This document shows positions 1 through 10,135 of a stretch of 64,000 bases of DNA, piece by piece. Below the pieces are notes generated by a model that saw only the letters and a program-made list of their open reading frames with translations, had not been told where the DNA came from and made no database searches. The position numbers and the translations under genes are program-made. Origin of the DNA: Hemerocallis citrina (taxonomy: Eukaryota > Streptophyta > Magnoliopsida > Asparagales > Asphodelaceae); the NCBI GenBank assembly GCA_017893485.1, contig CM030366.1:183175681-183239680 (forward strand), given 5' to 3'. How positions within the stretch are numbered: position 1 is the stretch's first letter; the number at the start of each line of letters is the position of its first letter.

Positions 1-1494
1 GATTTCGAAGTGGTGACACAGCATATGATTTATCAATTGTAAAATGAGTTATCAATTGTACCATATCTTAATGAGTTTGTGGGATATCGAAGCTGTTTAG
101 TAGCATGAACTAAGGATTAACATCTTGTTTTAAGTTGTCGTTTCAACTTTGTGTGGTGAATCAAAAGGATGGATATTTGGATTTTTAATGTATAGGCTAT
201 GAATTTGGAAGAATACGTGATGTCGATAATTGTGGATATTGAAGTGTGGATTCTATGGAACCTATGATGCTCTTTAAATATTTTCTATGTAGTTATGGTC
301 AGTGAACTTTGAACTTTGGTTGTGGAGTATATTAAAAATTGTTTTGTTGATAGATGGGAAGAAATTTGTGAATACCACATGGTTGACAGCGTGGATTACC
401 AGGTTGATGGTCATCAAAGCACATATTAGTAAAGTTAAGAGAAACGTAGAAGGCTATAGAGTTAATACTAAAGGAAACAAAATGTTGAAGACCAATGACT
501 ATGATTATTCACTGAAATGCAAGAGACATACTAAAAGTATTTAAGAAAAAAAAAACGGTGAAAAATTCAATGTAACGTCCTTTGGATAACTGCACTCATG
601 GGAATTTCTGTAAGATAAGTAAAGTAATGAATCCAATGATGATGAAAGTATTTCAAGTTTCTTAATGATGCATTTGTTCATTGTTCTTACAAATTTTCAT
701 GATGCCTAAAAGGTAAGTTAAGTAACAAAGTTTAAGATGATTAAAGTGTGTTTTGACTTTTGAGATTTCTATTGTGTTAAAGAAATATTGTTTTGTTGTT
801 TTACTGATATGTAAAGTTTCATAAAGCCTAAATGATAAATTAATTAATGAGATTTATGATGATTAATGTGTTTCATGTTTGCTAAAGAAGCATTATTTTG
901 TTGTTCTTTTGACATATCAAGTTCTCATAAAATTTAAGTGAACTATGAGTTCAAGTGTTGATTTGAGTTATGGTTAAGATTTATTGGATTTGTTTCATAT
1001 TTTATATTTTTCTATGGAAAGGGTAATAGGACAGCTAATTAAGATGCATATTGTTTCATGCATTGCACAATAAGAATTATAGTGTATATTTCTTGGTGAA
1101 AGTTCTTTTTTGTTTTTTTTGGGTCCGTATCCGGTGTCCAGCGCCTTTTTTCGCGTGTTAGCCAACACAACAACTATAATACATGTTGTTTTACGCGTTG
1201 CATGATTGGCATTATAGCATTTCTTTTCTCTTGATTTTCTTTTTTTCTTCCATATTTGGTCCCCACCATTCCTTCATGTGCTTTAGCTTAACGCCACTGG
1301 TAATATGCACATTACACGTTGCATAATTGGCCATGCAAATCGTCATTTCTCTTGAAGTTTAATAGTTTGCACTTGGAGTTACCATCTTTTGATGTGCTTT
1401 AGCCATCAAAGACAACTAGGAAAAATATCCTATCTTGAAGGATTTGTTTTGTAAGTTCGTACTACAATATCCATGGTTTGTCCAATTTGATTTA
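1..1494. other. AT-rich intergenic DNA, no gene recognised
   Basis: No open frame here looks like a protein family; the longest (302-544, 80 codons) has AT-driven composition and no recognisable motif. A weak direct duplication occurs around 1190-1232 and 1312-1357, where both copies carry a CGTTGCATxATTGGC core followed by CATTTCTCTTGA or a close variant. Nothing else could be assigned. Confidence 0.6.
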
Positions 1495-1807
1495 TGTTAG
1501 AATACAAGTGCAATTTCACTCAACTTTTCTGCAACTTCGAAGTTTTAGCTTAGTGACAGAGACTTTCACATGGTATCAGAGCAACCCAGGTTCGAAATCC
1601 CACCGGCTATGCAATTTAAATGCGGATTTAAAAAAAGTACTGCTGCGTGTAGTCAAAGTCGGCCCACAATTTATTGGGTATTTATCTCGTTTCTTTGGCC
1701 CATAAAAAAGGGCTCTCGACCTGAGGGGGCGTGTTAGAATACAAGTGCAATTTCACTCAACTCTTCTACAACTTCGAAGTTTTAGCTTAGTGGCAGAGAC
1801 TTTCACA
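1495..1807 (+). mobile_element. TRIM/SMART-like miniature LTR retrotransposon, copy 1 (76-bp LTRs)
   Basis: Two direct repeats of exactly 76 bp (1495-1570 and 1732-1807) begin TGTTAGAATACAAG and end CTTTCACA, so they have TG...CA LTR ends. Directly after the left repeat comes TGGTATCAGAGC (1571-1582), the plant initiator-Met tRNA primer-binding site. Directly before the right repeat is a purine tract, GAGGGGGCG. The flanks ATTTA (left) and ATTTG (right) agree at 4 of 5 bases, as expected of an old 5-bp target duplication. The element is only 313 bp, has no coding capacity, and must have used enzymes from another retrotransposon. It resembles the SMART/TRIM class; the exact family was not identified. 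Confidence 0.85.
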
Positions 1808-2162
1808 ATTTGCAATAAGAATCCATATGTGGAAGTCCTCCAAATAAGTATTAAAAAAAAAATCAAATTAGTTTAGGTATTTACTTTTCTGAATCCTTAA
1901 TTTCATAAGTGAACGTTTGGGCTATTTTCGGGTTTCACCTTTTCTTTTCCTAGTTAAGGATTGGGATAACTCCGGTCTACATACCATATAAAATACAAAG
2001 AGAAATTGTCAAACTAGGTAATGTATATATTTTTATGCCCAAGAAAGTACAACTGTTAGGGTTTAGATGCAATATCTGGTACTTCCAAAATACGTATAAG
2101 AAATAGGATAATAATTTTGATAGATATACGAGGACTTTTGAGGGTATAATGCATATGTATAT

Positions 2163-2481
2163 TGTTAGAATACAAGTGCAATTTCTCTCAGCCCTTCTAC
2201 AACTTCGAAGTTTTAGCTAGTGGCAGGGGTTTCACATGGTATGAGAGCACCCTGGTTCGAATCTTGTTGGATGCATTTATTTATTTTGAAATTAAAAAAA
2301 AAGAGAAGAATAGATTTCGTTGGACACATCCAGGTCTCGACCCAACAATTATCTCGTTTCTTTGGCCGATTAAAAAATGGGCTCTCGACATGTGGGGGCG
2401 TGGCGTGTTAGAATACAAGTGCAATTTCTCTCAACCCTTCTACAACTTCGAAGTTTTAGCCTAGTGGCAGGGAGTTTCACA
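2163..2481 (+). mobile_element. TRIM/SMART-like miniature LTR retrotransposon, copy 2
   Basis: This is the same structure as the copy at 1495. The LTRs are 2163-2236 and 2406-2481, the primer site TGGTATGAGAGC has one change from the Met-tRNA complement, and a GTGGGGGCG purine tract precedes the 3' LTR with an extra CGTGG-like duplication. Both flanks carry ATGTATAT, but its overlap with the LTR end makes the target duplication ambiguous. Internal sequence (for example TCTCGTTTCTTTGGCC and GGGCTCTCGAC) is shared with copy 1, so both came from one family. Total length is 319 bp with no coding capacity. Confidence 0.82.
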
Positions 2482-2654
2482 TGTATATGTATTAAAATAG
2501 TAGCAAATATAGGTACATACGGCTTTATGTAGAATATGAGATTGTACAGTAAAAAAAATTAGAGATAAGGTGGAGTCCATTTGACTATCTTTCTATTAAG
2601 ACCTGAAATATATTGTAAACGAGTTCAATTTTAGGAGCCCACTTGATTTGTTCG

Positions 2655-3276
2655 TGATATGGCTAAAAATAGGATTAAATCGGGACCGTTCACATCGGAC
2701 GCGAATCTCAAAGCTCAGGGGTAAAACGGTAATTTCACCTACCAGCGGGTCCGAAGCGGGTACTGGGTCTCCTTCTCACAGATCCAATAACCCGCGAACG
2801 GATCCACTCCAACTGGGTACGGGTCCCGACCCAAGACAAACCCAGATCAGCAAGAGGAAAATCAGGGTTACTGATTTGACCAAATTAATAGGCCTGATTT
2901 GCTCTCACCGGGAATTAGGGGATCAGTTTCCTAAACTGATTAGGAGGATTTTACTCCTATCACAGGAAATCAAATCTCTAATCAGATCCCTAATTAACTC
3001 CCCCATGGCGACTATAAATACCTCCTACCCACCACTGTGACCAGGTTAATCACTCTTTTACCTGCTTAAGCTCTTTCTTAATCTCTTCTGGTTACTGACA
3101 AGAGCGTCGGAGGGTGCGTCGCCGGGATCAACCCCGGTGTTTCGCACTTTCCTTGCAGGTGCACGGCGGGAGTCAGCAGCCCAACTCAGGCGAACAAGTT
3201 CGGATCTGCTATTCAGGTTTTTCCACGAACCCACAAATTCTATCTGTTTACCCCCACACCAGAATTAGCGGTAACA
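2655..3276 (+). repeat. 5' LTR of element #1
   Basis: The LTR begins TGATATGGCTAAAAATAGG and ends AGCGGTAACA. A probable TATA box (TATAAATA, 3013-3020) lies about 260 bp before the LTR end, consistent with a promoter. Related LTRs occur at 14771-15360 and 38354-38959, sharing the ATATGGCTAAAAAT start, a TATAAA-type box and the block TGACAAGAGCGTCGGAGGGT. Confidence 0.9.
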
Positions 3277-3300
3277 GATTGGCGCCGTCTGTGGGAACCC
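3277..3300 (+). other. Primer-binding site of element #1
   Basis: TTGGCGCCGTCTGTGGGA starts two bases after the LTR end. TGGCGCC-type primer sites are common in plant Ty3/gypsy elements of the Tat/Athila branch. The diverged versions ATTGGTGCCGTATGTGGG (15362) and ATTAGTGCCGTATGTGAA (38961) hold the same place in elements #2 and #3. I do not assign the donor tRNA. Confidence 0.75.
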
Positions 3301-3348
3301 ATACGAATAGCCTCCGTCTCTTCCTCGTCGACTGGCTCTTCTTCAGCC

Positions 3349-3582
3349 ATGCCTCCCAGAAAAGTAAGATCCAGGGGGTCCAACCGTGGACCCAACCCTG
3401 TTGATCAACAGCAGGAAGTCCCCGTCCATCCCGCTCTGCAGCAGGGGCAACTTCCTCCTCCGGCCGAGGACCATTTCCAACAGGGCCAGCCTCCTATTCT
3501 GAATCAGAAACCCCCTAACGGTCCCGCTGGTCCTAACCCGCAGAAGCAAAAGCTCCAAGCTCCACTCGTCGACCACCTTTGA
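3349..3582 (+). pseudogene. Gag N-terminal remnant of element #1
   Basis: A 77-codon frame starts MPPRKVRS about 70 bp after the primer site. Its position and its start (MPP + basic residues, then a Pro/Gln-rich stretch) match the gag start of element #3 (MPPKKGKAP at 39031). It stops before any retrotransposon gag core or zinc knuckle, and the sequence then passes into repeats. No function is expected. Confidence 0.6.
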
Positions 3583-4300
3583 CGAGCTCCCCTCGCAGCC
3601 GAGCTCCAATGGGGAGCTCCGAACTCCTCTCCATTGCCGAGCTCCAATGAGGAGCACCGAACTCCTCTCCATTGCCGAGCTCCAATGAGGAGCACCGAAC
3701 TCCTCTGCATTGCCGAGCTCCACAACAGCGAGCTTCCCTCGATGAGCTTCGAGCTCCGAGCTCACAGTTCACATCCACTGCATTGCCGAGCTCTTCCCTC
3801 CGCTCACCGCCGAAGCGGACCCCTTATCAACTAGTTCAGAGCTACAGCTCTCCCCTAGAGTTGCTCCTCACACTCGTCTCACAAATGGCTCTCTTCCATA
3901 GCCGAGCTCTCCACTCCGCTCACCTCGGAGCGGACCTCTTCTCAACGAGTTCGGAGCTCAAAACTCTCTCCAAGAGTTGCTCCTCAAACTCATCTCACAA
4001 ATAGCTCTCTTCCAGAGCTGGGCTCTCCACTCTGCTCACCTCGGAGCGGACCTCTTCTCAACGAGTTCGGAGCGCACAACTCTCTCATAGAGTTCCTCCT
4101 CACACTCATCTCACAAATGGCTTTTTTCCAGAGCCGAGCTCTTCACTCCGCTCGCCTCCGAAGCGGACCTCTTCTCAACGAGTTCGGAGCTCACAACTCT
4201 CTCCTAGAGTTGCTCCCCAAACTCTTCTCCCAAATGGCTCTCTTCCAGAGCCGAACTCTTTGCTCCGCTCACCTCCCAGGCGGACCTCATCTCAACGAGT
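3583..4300 (+). repeat. Tail repeat family A, about 116-bp period (first block)
   Basis: Imperfect tandem units contain CTCACAAATGGCTCTCTTCC, AGCCGAGCTCTTC, CCGCTCACC...GCGGACC and CTTCTCAACGAGTTCGGAGC. The CACAAAT anchor recurs at about 3881, 3997, 4113 and 4230, a spacing of about 116 bp. At the left edge (3583-3770) the units are shorter and GAGCTC-rich. Related units occur in element #2 at 17700-18204. Open frames through the array follow from its periodicity and are not genes. Confidence 0.85.
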
Positions 4301-4975
4301 CCGGAGTCCAACACTTGGTTCGATTCTACTTCGCAAGCTCGCTCCTAAGCGGGCTAGAAGTTGGTCGCCATTCGGAACTGTTCCCACAGCCGTTGAACAA
4401 ACCAAACGATGGTTCGGAGTCCAACACTTAGCTCGATTCTGCTTCAAATAACTCGCTCTTCAGCGGGTTAGAAGTGGCTCGCCATTCGGAATTGCTCCCA
4501 CAACCGTTGAACTACACCGATGGTTCGAAGTCCAACACTCGGCTCGACTTTACCTCCTCGGCTCGCCTCCGGACGACCCAGAGGTAGATCGCCGTTCGGA
4601 ACTGCTCCCACAACCGTTGAACTACACCGATGGTTCGGAGTCAACACTCGGCTCAACTTTACCTCCTCGGCTCGCCTCCGGACGAGCCAGAGGTAGATCG
4701 CCGTTCGAAACTGCTCCCACAACCGTTGAACTACACCGATGGTTCGGAGTCCAACACTTGGCTCGATTCTGCTTCAAATAACCTGCTCTTCAGCGGGTTA
4801 GAAGTGGTTCGCCATTCGGAATTGCTCCCACAACCGTTGACTACCTCTACTGATGGTTCGGAGTCCAACACTTGGCTCGATTCTGCTTTAAATAACTTGC
4901 TCTTCAGCGGGTTAGAAGTGGTTCGCCATTCGGAATTGCTTCCACAACCGTTGATTCTCTCACATAAGCAGTGAG
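4300..4975 (+). repeat. Tail repeat family B, 110-114-bp period
   Basis: Units contain GGTTCGGAGTCCAACACTTG, GCTCGATTCTGC, CGCCATTCGGAATTGCTCCC and ACAACCGTTGA. The GGTTCGGAG anchor lies at about 4411, 4522, 4632, 4741 and 4855. The same family, with the same anchor and a 114-117-bp spacing, occurs in element #2 (about 17490-17690) and element #3 (about 49200-49530), so it belongs to this retrotransposon lineage. Confidence 0.85.
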
Positions 4976-6070
4976 TTCGGAGCTTCAGCTCTCCCCTAGA
5001 GTTGCTCCTCACACTCATCTCACAAATGGCTCTCTTCCAGAGCCGAGCTCTTCACTCCGCTCACCGCCGAAGCGGACCCCTTATCAACGAGTTCGGAGCT
5101 ACAGCTCTCCCATAGAGTATGGCTCTCTTCCATAGCCGAGCTGTTCACTCCGCTCGCCTCCCAGGCGGACCTCTTCTCAACGAGTTTGGAGCACAACTCT
5201 CTCATAGAGTTCCTCCTCACACTCATCTCACAAATGGCTCTTTTCCAGAGCCGAGCTCTTCGCTCCGCTCATCCCCGAAGCGGACCTCTTCTCGACGAGT
5301 TCGGAACTCAAAACTCTCTCCAAGAGTTGCTCCTCAAACTCATCTCACAAATAGCTCTCTTCCAGAGCCGAGCTTTTCCCTCCGCTCACCGCCGAAGCGG
5401 ACCCCTTATCAACGAGTTCAGAGCTACAGCTCTCCCCTAGAGTTGCTCCTCACACTCGTCTCACAAATGGCTCTCTTCCATAGCTGAGCTCTTCGCTCCG
5501 CTCATCCCCGAAGCGGACCTCTTCTCAACGAGTTCGGAGCTCAAAACTCTCTCATAGAGTCCCTCCTCACACTCGTCTCACAAATAGCTCTCTTCCAGAG
5601 CTGAGCTCTTCGCTCCGCTCATCCCCGAAGCGGACCTCTTCTCAACGAATTCGGAGCTCAAAACTCTCTCATAGAGTCCCTCCTCACACTCGTCTCACAA
5701 ATAGCTCTCTTCCAGAGCCGAGCTCTTCGCTCCGCTCATCCTCGAAGCGGACCTCTTCTCAACGAATTCGGAGCTCAAAACTCTCTCCAAGAGTTGCTCC
5801 TCAAACTCATCTCACAAATAGCTCTCTTCCGAGCTCTTCACTCCGCTCATCTCCAAGGCGGACCTTCTCCTCGACAAGTTTGGAGCACAACTCTCTCCTA
5901 GAGTTCTTCCTCACACTTGTCTCACAAATAGCTCTCTTCCAGAGCCGAGCTCTTCACTCCGCTCATCTCCAAGGCAGACCTTCTCCTCGACAAGTTAGGA
6001 GCACAACTCTCTCCTAGAGTTCTTCCTCACACTTGTCTCACAAATGGCTCTCTTCCAGAGCCGAGCTCTC
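4976..6070 (+). repeat. Tail repeat family A, second block
   Basis: The 116-bp family resumes with about nine units. Several neighbouring units (for example 5480-5780) are nearly identical, indicating recent local duplication. Each keeps CTCACAAATRGCTCTCTTCC and TCCGCTCAYC. Family B is thus inserted between two blocks of family A. Confidence 0.8.
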
Positions 6071-6855
6071 CCATCCGCTCGGATGCCGAGCATGTGCCGA
6101 TCCGACCTCAACATCAAAGAGCCCGGTCGGCTAGCCGAGCAAGTGCCTTTCCGAGCCTGCAAACGGAGAAAACTCACTTTCTCCTCAACATTCGTGCAAG
6201 ATCTTGATCAGACGGCCCAGATCTTGCCAGCGTCGCTAAACGACAAGATAACGTTTTCTTGGGAACTGAGCCGTCTCGAGATTCGTGCCATCATCCAACG
6301 GCTCAGATCTTGCCAGCGTCGCTAAATGATAAGATAGTGTTTTCTTGGAAACTGTGCCCGCCTCGAGATCCGCGCTAAGATCCAGCGGCTCAGATCGCTC
6401 CACGTCGCTCAGTATTCCTAGCCGAGCGACTAGCGATCCGACCCACTCGCGCCTCTTCCTAGCCCAAGGGTCTTCCTAGCCCAAGGGTCTTCCAAGCACA
6501 AGGGCCTTCCTAGCACACCTTACAAGGGTCTTCCTAGCCCAAGGGTCTTCCAAGCACAAGGGTCTTCCTAGCACATCTTCTCCGTCCCTAGGAGTGGAGC
6601 TCCTCTTCCAAAATCCCCAAGAGCAAAGCACTTATCAACTTCATGAAGACAAGCATCTTGCGGGGCTATTTTGACCATGAAGGAGGGTGAATCTTCATCC
6701 CACTCCTAAAGAGAAGTTGTAGATCTTCGAACTAGCTTCGAAACGAGGGGTCGCACGTCCCGATCGGACCTCCATAGCACCGGGAAAGTGGATCTCAATG
6801 CAGCTGCGCCGAATAGCTCGGAAATCCGAGCCGAGCCACTCGCACGAGCAAGAAT
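6071..6855 (+). repeat. Mixed repeat segment with 86-bp-type unit and AAGGGTCTTCC minisatellite
   Basis: 6110-6420 holds an early copy of the CAGATCTTGCCAGCGTCGCT unit that is amplified at 7171-7440. 6463-6575 is a short minisatellite of CTTCCTAGCCCAAGGGT-like words. 6600-6850 is unique-looking sequence without a supported gene. Confidence 0.65.
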
Positions 6856-7062
6856 CTTAGCTCTTCCCATCCGAGCTCTTCCCATCCGAGCAAGAATCCG
6901 AACTCTTCCCATCCGAGCTCTTCCCATCCGAGCAAGAATCCGAACTCTTCCCATCCGAGCTCTTTCCATCCGAGCAAGAATCCGAGCTCTTCCCATCCGA
7001 GCTCTTCCCATCCGAGCTCTTCCCATCCGAGCAAGAATCCGAGCTCTTCCCATCCGAGCCCC
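6855..7062 (+). repeat. Minisatellite of CATCCGAGCTCTTCC / GAGCAAGAATCC words
   Basis: Alternating words GAGCTCTTCCCATCC and GAGCAAGAATCCGA repeat with short irregular periods. All frames stay open on both strands, which produces proline/leucine-rich and Gly/Trp-rich phantom proteins; none is credible. It lies inside element #1. Confidence 0.85.
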
Positions 7063-7084
7063 AACATCAAAGAGCCTGGTCGGC

Positions 7085-7440
7085 TAACTGAGCAAGTGCC
7101 TTTCCGACCTTGCAAACGGAGAAAACTCACTTTCTCCTCAACATTCGTGCAAGATCTCGATCAGACGGCCCAGATCTTGCCAGCGTCGCTAAACGACAAG
7201 ATAGCGTTTTCTTGGGAACTGAGCCATCTCGAGATTCGTGCCATCATCCAACGGCCCAGATCTTGCCAGCGTCGCTAAACGACAAGATAGCGTTTTCTTG
7301 GGAACTGAGCCGTCTCGAGATTCGTGCCATCATCCAACAGCCCAGATCTTGCCAGCGTCGCTAAACGACAAGATAGCATTTTCTTGGAAATTGAGCCCGT
7401 CTCGAGATTCGTGCCACCATTCAACGGCCCAGATCAAGCC
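7085..7440 (+). repeat. 86-bp tandem repeat with homology to the 108-bp repeat of element #3
   Basis: CAGATCTTGCCAGCG or its variant recurs at 7171, 7257, 7343 and 7430, giving an 86-87-bp period. Each unit contains CTAAACGACAAGATAGCGTT and CTCGAGATTCGTGCCA. The core (ATTCGTGCAAGATC, TCAGACGGCYC, GATSTTGCCA) is recognisably related to the 108-bp units at 56550-57720, although neighbouring sequence differs. A diverged copy also lies at about 8800-8950. Confidence 0.85.
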
Positions 7441-8500
7441 ACATAGTTCGGATCTTCAATCCGAGCTACTGCCATACCGAGCTGCAAAATGGCCAAAAAA
7501 TTTGCCTCAAAATCCGTGCTCGGATTCGCCGAACAAGGCGCCAAAAAAAAAAAAAAAAAAAGAAACGGGTCGGCTGTACCGGTTCGGACCCGTTAAGGGA
7601 TCGAAACCCGAACCCTGTACACAGTGTCACCTTCTTCTCCTCTTCAAAACAGAAACCAAACAAAACCAAGCCAAAAACCCATGCAGCTCTCGTCCCTCCG
7701 ACGTCGAGCTCTCCCCCTCCGTAGCCAAGCTCCGACGAGCTTCGCCGTGGCGTCAAGCTCCGTCACCGAGTTCGACCCCATCCACGTCCGACGAGTCTCC
7801 TACGTCGTCTAGCTCTGGCGTCGAGCTCTCCATCACCAACCGCCATGGCCGAGCTCCACCGTCAGCGAGCTCCGCCGAGCTCCACTCCACTTCGACAAGC
7901 TCCGAAGTGCCGAGCTCCACCAGCCCTCTCTCCAAGCTCCACCGTGGCTATGCTCCGACCTCGGCTCCCCCCGTCCTCGTCGAGCTCGTTCATCGAAGCC
8001 ACCGTCCAAGCTCTACTCCGTTATTGAGTGCCAAAACCTCCTTCGAAGCCTCCTCCGACGAGCTAAGCCATGGCCGATCGACGCACCCTCGGTGACGAGC
8101 TTGGCCCCATCTTCTTCACGCGTTCCGCCTCCAACGACGAGCTCTTCGCTGCCGAGCACCTCGTCGACGCTCCAACCTCACCCTCCTCGACGAGCCCCTG
8201 AGCTCCGACGTCTCCCTCGTCGAGCTCCATTACCTCGAAGCTCTCGTCGCCGAACTCAAGCTCCGTCGAGCTCCAACCTCGAGCGAGCTCCACCATGGCC
8301 GAGCTCCCCGTTCGCCGTGCCTCCCCTCCGTCGAGCCCCCGCCTCGAATGAGCTCCTCCATGGCCGAGCTCCACGTTCGCCGTGCCTCCCCTTCGTCGAG
8401 CTCTTCCCCACCGAGCCCAAGAGCTCCACCTTCGTCTCCACTACACTGCCGAGCTTCAATGGCGCTCTCAGGGACGGAGACGGAGTCGGGGTCGGAGGCA
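7441..8500. other. GC-rich GAGCTC-laden low-complexity interior of element #1
   Basis: The words CGAGCTCC and GAGCTC recur dozens of times in imperfect register. Long frames cross it on both strands (7238-8095 and 8092-8832 on plus), but their products are Ser/Pro/Arg-rich with no domain, and their codons simply spell the DNA word. An A18-type homopolymer lies at about 7542-7561. I regard it as non-coding. Confidence 0.6.
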
Positions 8501-8507
8501 CGGTTGG

Positions 8508-8632
8508 GCCGAAGACTGAGACGAAGAAAGAACAGAGGAAGACGGAGAAGAAGAAGAAGAGAAGAAGGAAACGAAGGGAAAAAAGAACAGAGCGCGAAAG
8601 AAGAAGAAAAAAGAAGGAAAAAAAAAGGTGTT
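8508..8632 (+). other. Purine-dominated GAAGAAG tract (about 120 bp)
   Basis: The plus strand is almost entirely A and G with repeated GAAGAAGAAG and GAAAAAAG words, so the minus strand is a CT-rich pyrimidine tract. Such tracts occur in plant promoters and 5' leaders and can form triplex DNA, but neither role is shown here. It lies inside element #1. Confidence 0.55.
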
Positions 8633-8949
8633 TAAATGCCACGGGGCATGCCACGTGGCCTCACACCCGAGCTCGGATCCGCTGCGCAACAGTCGCTCGG
8701 TCGGCTGACGAGCAACCCCCTATCCGAGCTTCACAAACGGAGAAAATATCCGCCGAACGACTACGACCGTTGGACCTTCCAGAAATTCACGCTTCTGGTG
8801 ATGGACGATCCAGATCGCGCCACGCGCGCTAAACGACAAGATAACGTTTTTTCGAAAAGCGCGCCTCCTCGAGATTCGCGCAGGGATCCGACGGCACAGA
8901 TCGCGCCACGTGTCCCAGGATCCGACGGCGCAGATCGCGCCACGTGTCA

Positions 8950-9250
8950 GGTATTATTTAAATTAATTAATTTATTTATTTAATTGTTTTTTTTATTTAA
9001 AAAATCCGAAAAAATATTTAAAAAATCGGAAAAAATTAAATAAAAATTCTAAAAATAATTATAAATTCAGAAAAATTATTTTAAATTCTGAAAAATATAA
9101 TTATTTAATTAGAATAATTATTTATTATTTTCGATAATTAATTATTTAATTCGGAAAATGAATAAAAAATTCAAAAAAATGAATAAAAAATTCAGAAAAA
9201 TCTGGAAAAATCACCAAAAATCCAGAAAATTCCGAGAGTATTTTTGGGCA
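8950..9250. other. AT-rich AAAAATCCGAAAAAT segment
   Basis: Short words such as AAAAATTCAGAAAAAT, AAATCCGAAAAAATA and ATTAATTATTTAATT recur. No gene is visible. The segment separates the GC-rich repeats from the 3' LTR of element #1 and may be the 3' untranslated part or an unrelated old insertion. Confidence 0.5.
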
Positions 9251-9379
9251 TTTTACAAGCCCATAATAGCACCGTTACACCCCGAGCAAGATTCCAAACT
9301 CCTTTAAGAACACCGATAAAATCTCGTACGCCATTAGAACAGTAAAACTACTCCTCAAAGGCTGATCAAACTCAGTCTT

Positions 9380-9396
9380 CGGGAGTGGGGGGCTCG
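9380..9396 (+). other. Polypurine tract of element #1
   Basis: CGGGAGTGGGGGGCTCG lies immediately upstream of the 3' LTR start (TGATATGGC at 9397). This is the place where plus-strand priming occurs in LTR retrotransposons. Confidence 0.8.
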
Positions 9397-10018
9397 TGAT
9401 ATGGCTAAAAATAGGATTAAATCGGGACCGTTCACATCGGACGCGAATCTCAAAGCTCAGGGGTAAAACGGTAATTTCACCTACCAGCGGGTCCGAAGCG
9501 GGTACTGGGTCTCCTTCTCACAGATCCAATAACCCGCGAACGGATCCACTCCAACTGGGTACGGGTCCCGATCCAAGACAAACCCAGATCAGCAAGAGAA
9601 AAATCAGGGTTACTGATTTGACCAAATCAACAGGCTTGATTTGCTCTCACCGTAAATTAGGGGATCAGTTTCCTAAACTGATTAGGAGGATTTTACTCCT
9701 ATCACAGGAAATCAAATCTCTAATCAGATCCCTAATTAACTCCCCCATGGCTACTATAAATACCTCCTACCCACCACTGTGACCAGGTTAATCACTCTTT
9801 TACCTGCTTAAGCTCTTTCTTAATCTCTTCTGGTTACTGACAAGAGCGTCGGAGGGTGCGTCGCCGGGATCAATCCCGGTGTTTCGCACTTTCCTTGCAG
9901 GTGCACGGCGGGAGTCAGCAGCCCAACTCAGGCGAACAGGTTCGGATCTGCTATTCAGGTTTTTCCACGAACCCACAAATTCTATCTGTTTACCCCCACA
10001 CCGAAATCAGCGGTAACA
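9397..10018 (+). repeat. 3' LTR of element #1
   Basis: Same length (622 bp) as the 5' LTR, with about 13 differences clustered at about 9570-9665 and near the 3' end. TATA-like TATAAATA is at 9755-9762. The downstream flank GTTCT matches the upstream GTTCG at four of five bases. Confidence 0.9.
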
Positions 10019-10135
10019 GTTCTCATGGCCCAAACCAATCCCAAAGCTCAACTCAAGAAATTCTTGAATGAGAGAACATTTTGAGATTAGTGATAATGGA
10101 TGTTGGTGGAGGTAGACATAGTAGAGGAGGAAAAG

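Larger units (their letters stand above)
2655..10018 (+). mobile_element. Complete non-autonomous Tat-like Ty3/gypsy LTR retrotransposon (#1)
   Basis: Two 622-bp LTRs (2655-3276 and 9397-10018) bound a 6.1-kb interior. The flanks GTTCG (2650-2654) and GTTCT (10019-10023) form a 5-bp target duplication with one mismatch. A primer site beginning TTGGCGCCGTCTGTGGGA follows the 5' LTR and a purine tract GGGAGTGGGGGG precedes the 3' LTR. By eye the LTRs differ at about 13 of 622 positions (about 2%), so the insertion is fairly young. The interior keeps only the first about 77 codons of a gag-like frame; the rest is tandem repeats, low-complexity GAGCTC-rich DNA, a purine tract and AT-rich DNA. No protease, RT, RNase H or integrase is visible, so it must be mobilised in trans, plausibly by relatives like the element starting at 38354. 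Confidence 0.9.

Noticed and set aside
3583..6070. CRISPR-like regularly spaced repeats
   Set aside because: Units are 110-117 bp, imperfect, contiguous and without unique spacers; the context is a plant LTR retrotransposon.
6706..7130. Repetitive proteins on both strands (for example MGRARILAR and GWEELG repeats)
   Set aside because: All frames are open because of the short tandem repeat; there is no start context, domain or conservation.
7238..8832. Two long plus-strand frames of 285 and 246 codons
   Set aside because: Their Ser/Pro/Arg-rich products just translate repeated GAGCTC-type words and 86-bp units, have no domain, and overlap equally open frames on the other strand; they lie inside the non-autonomous element #1.
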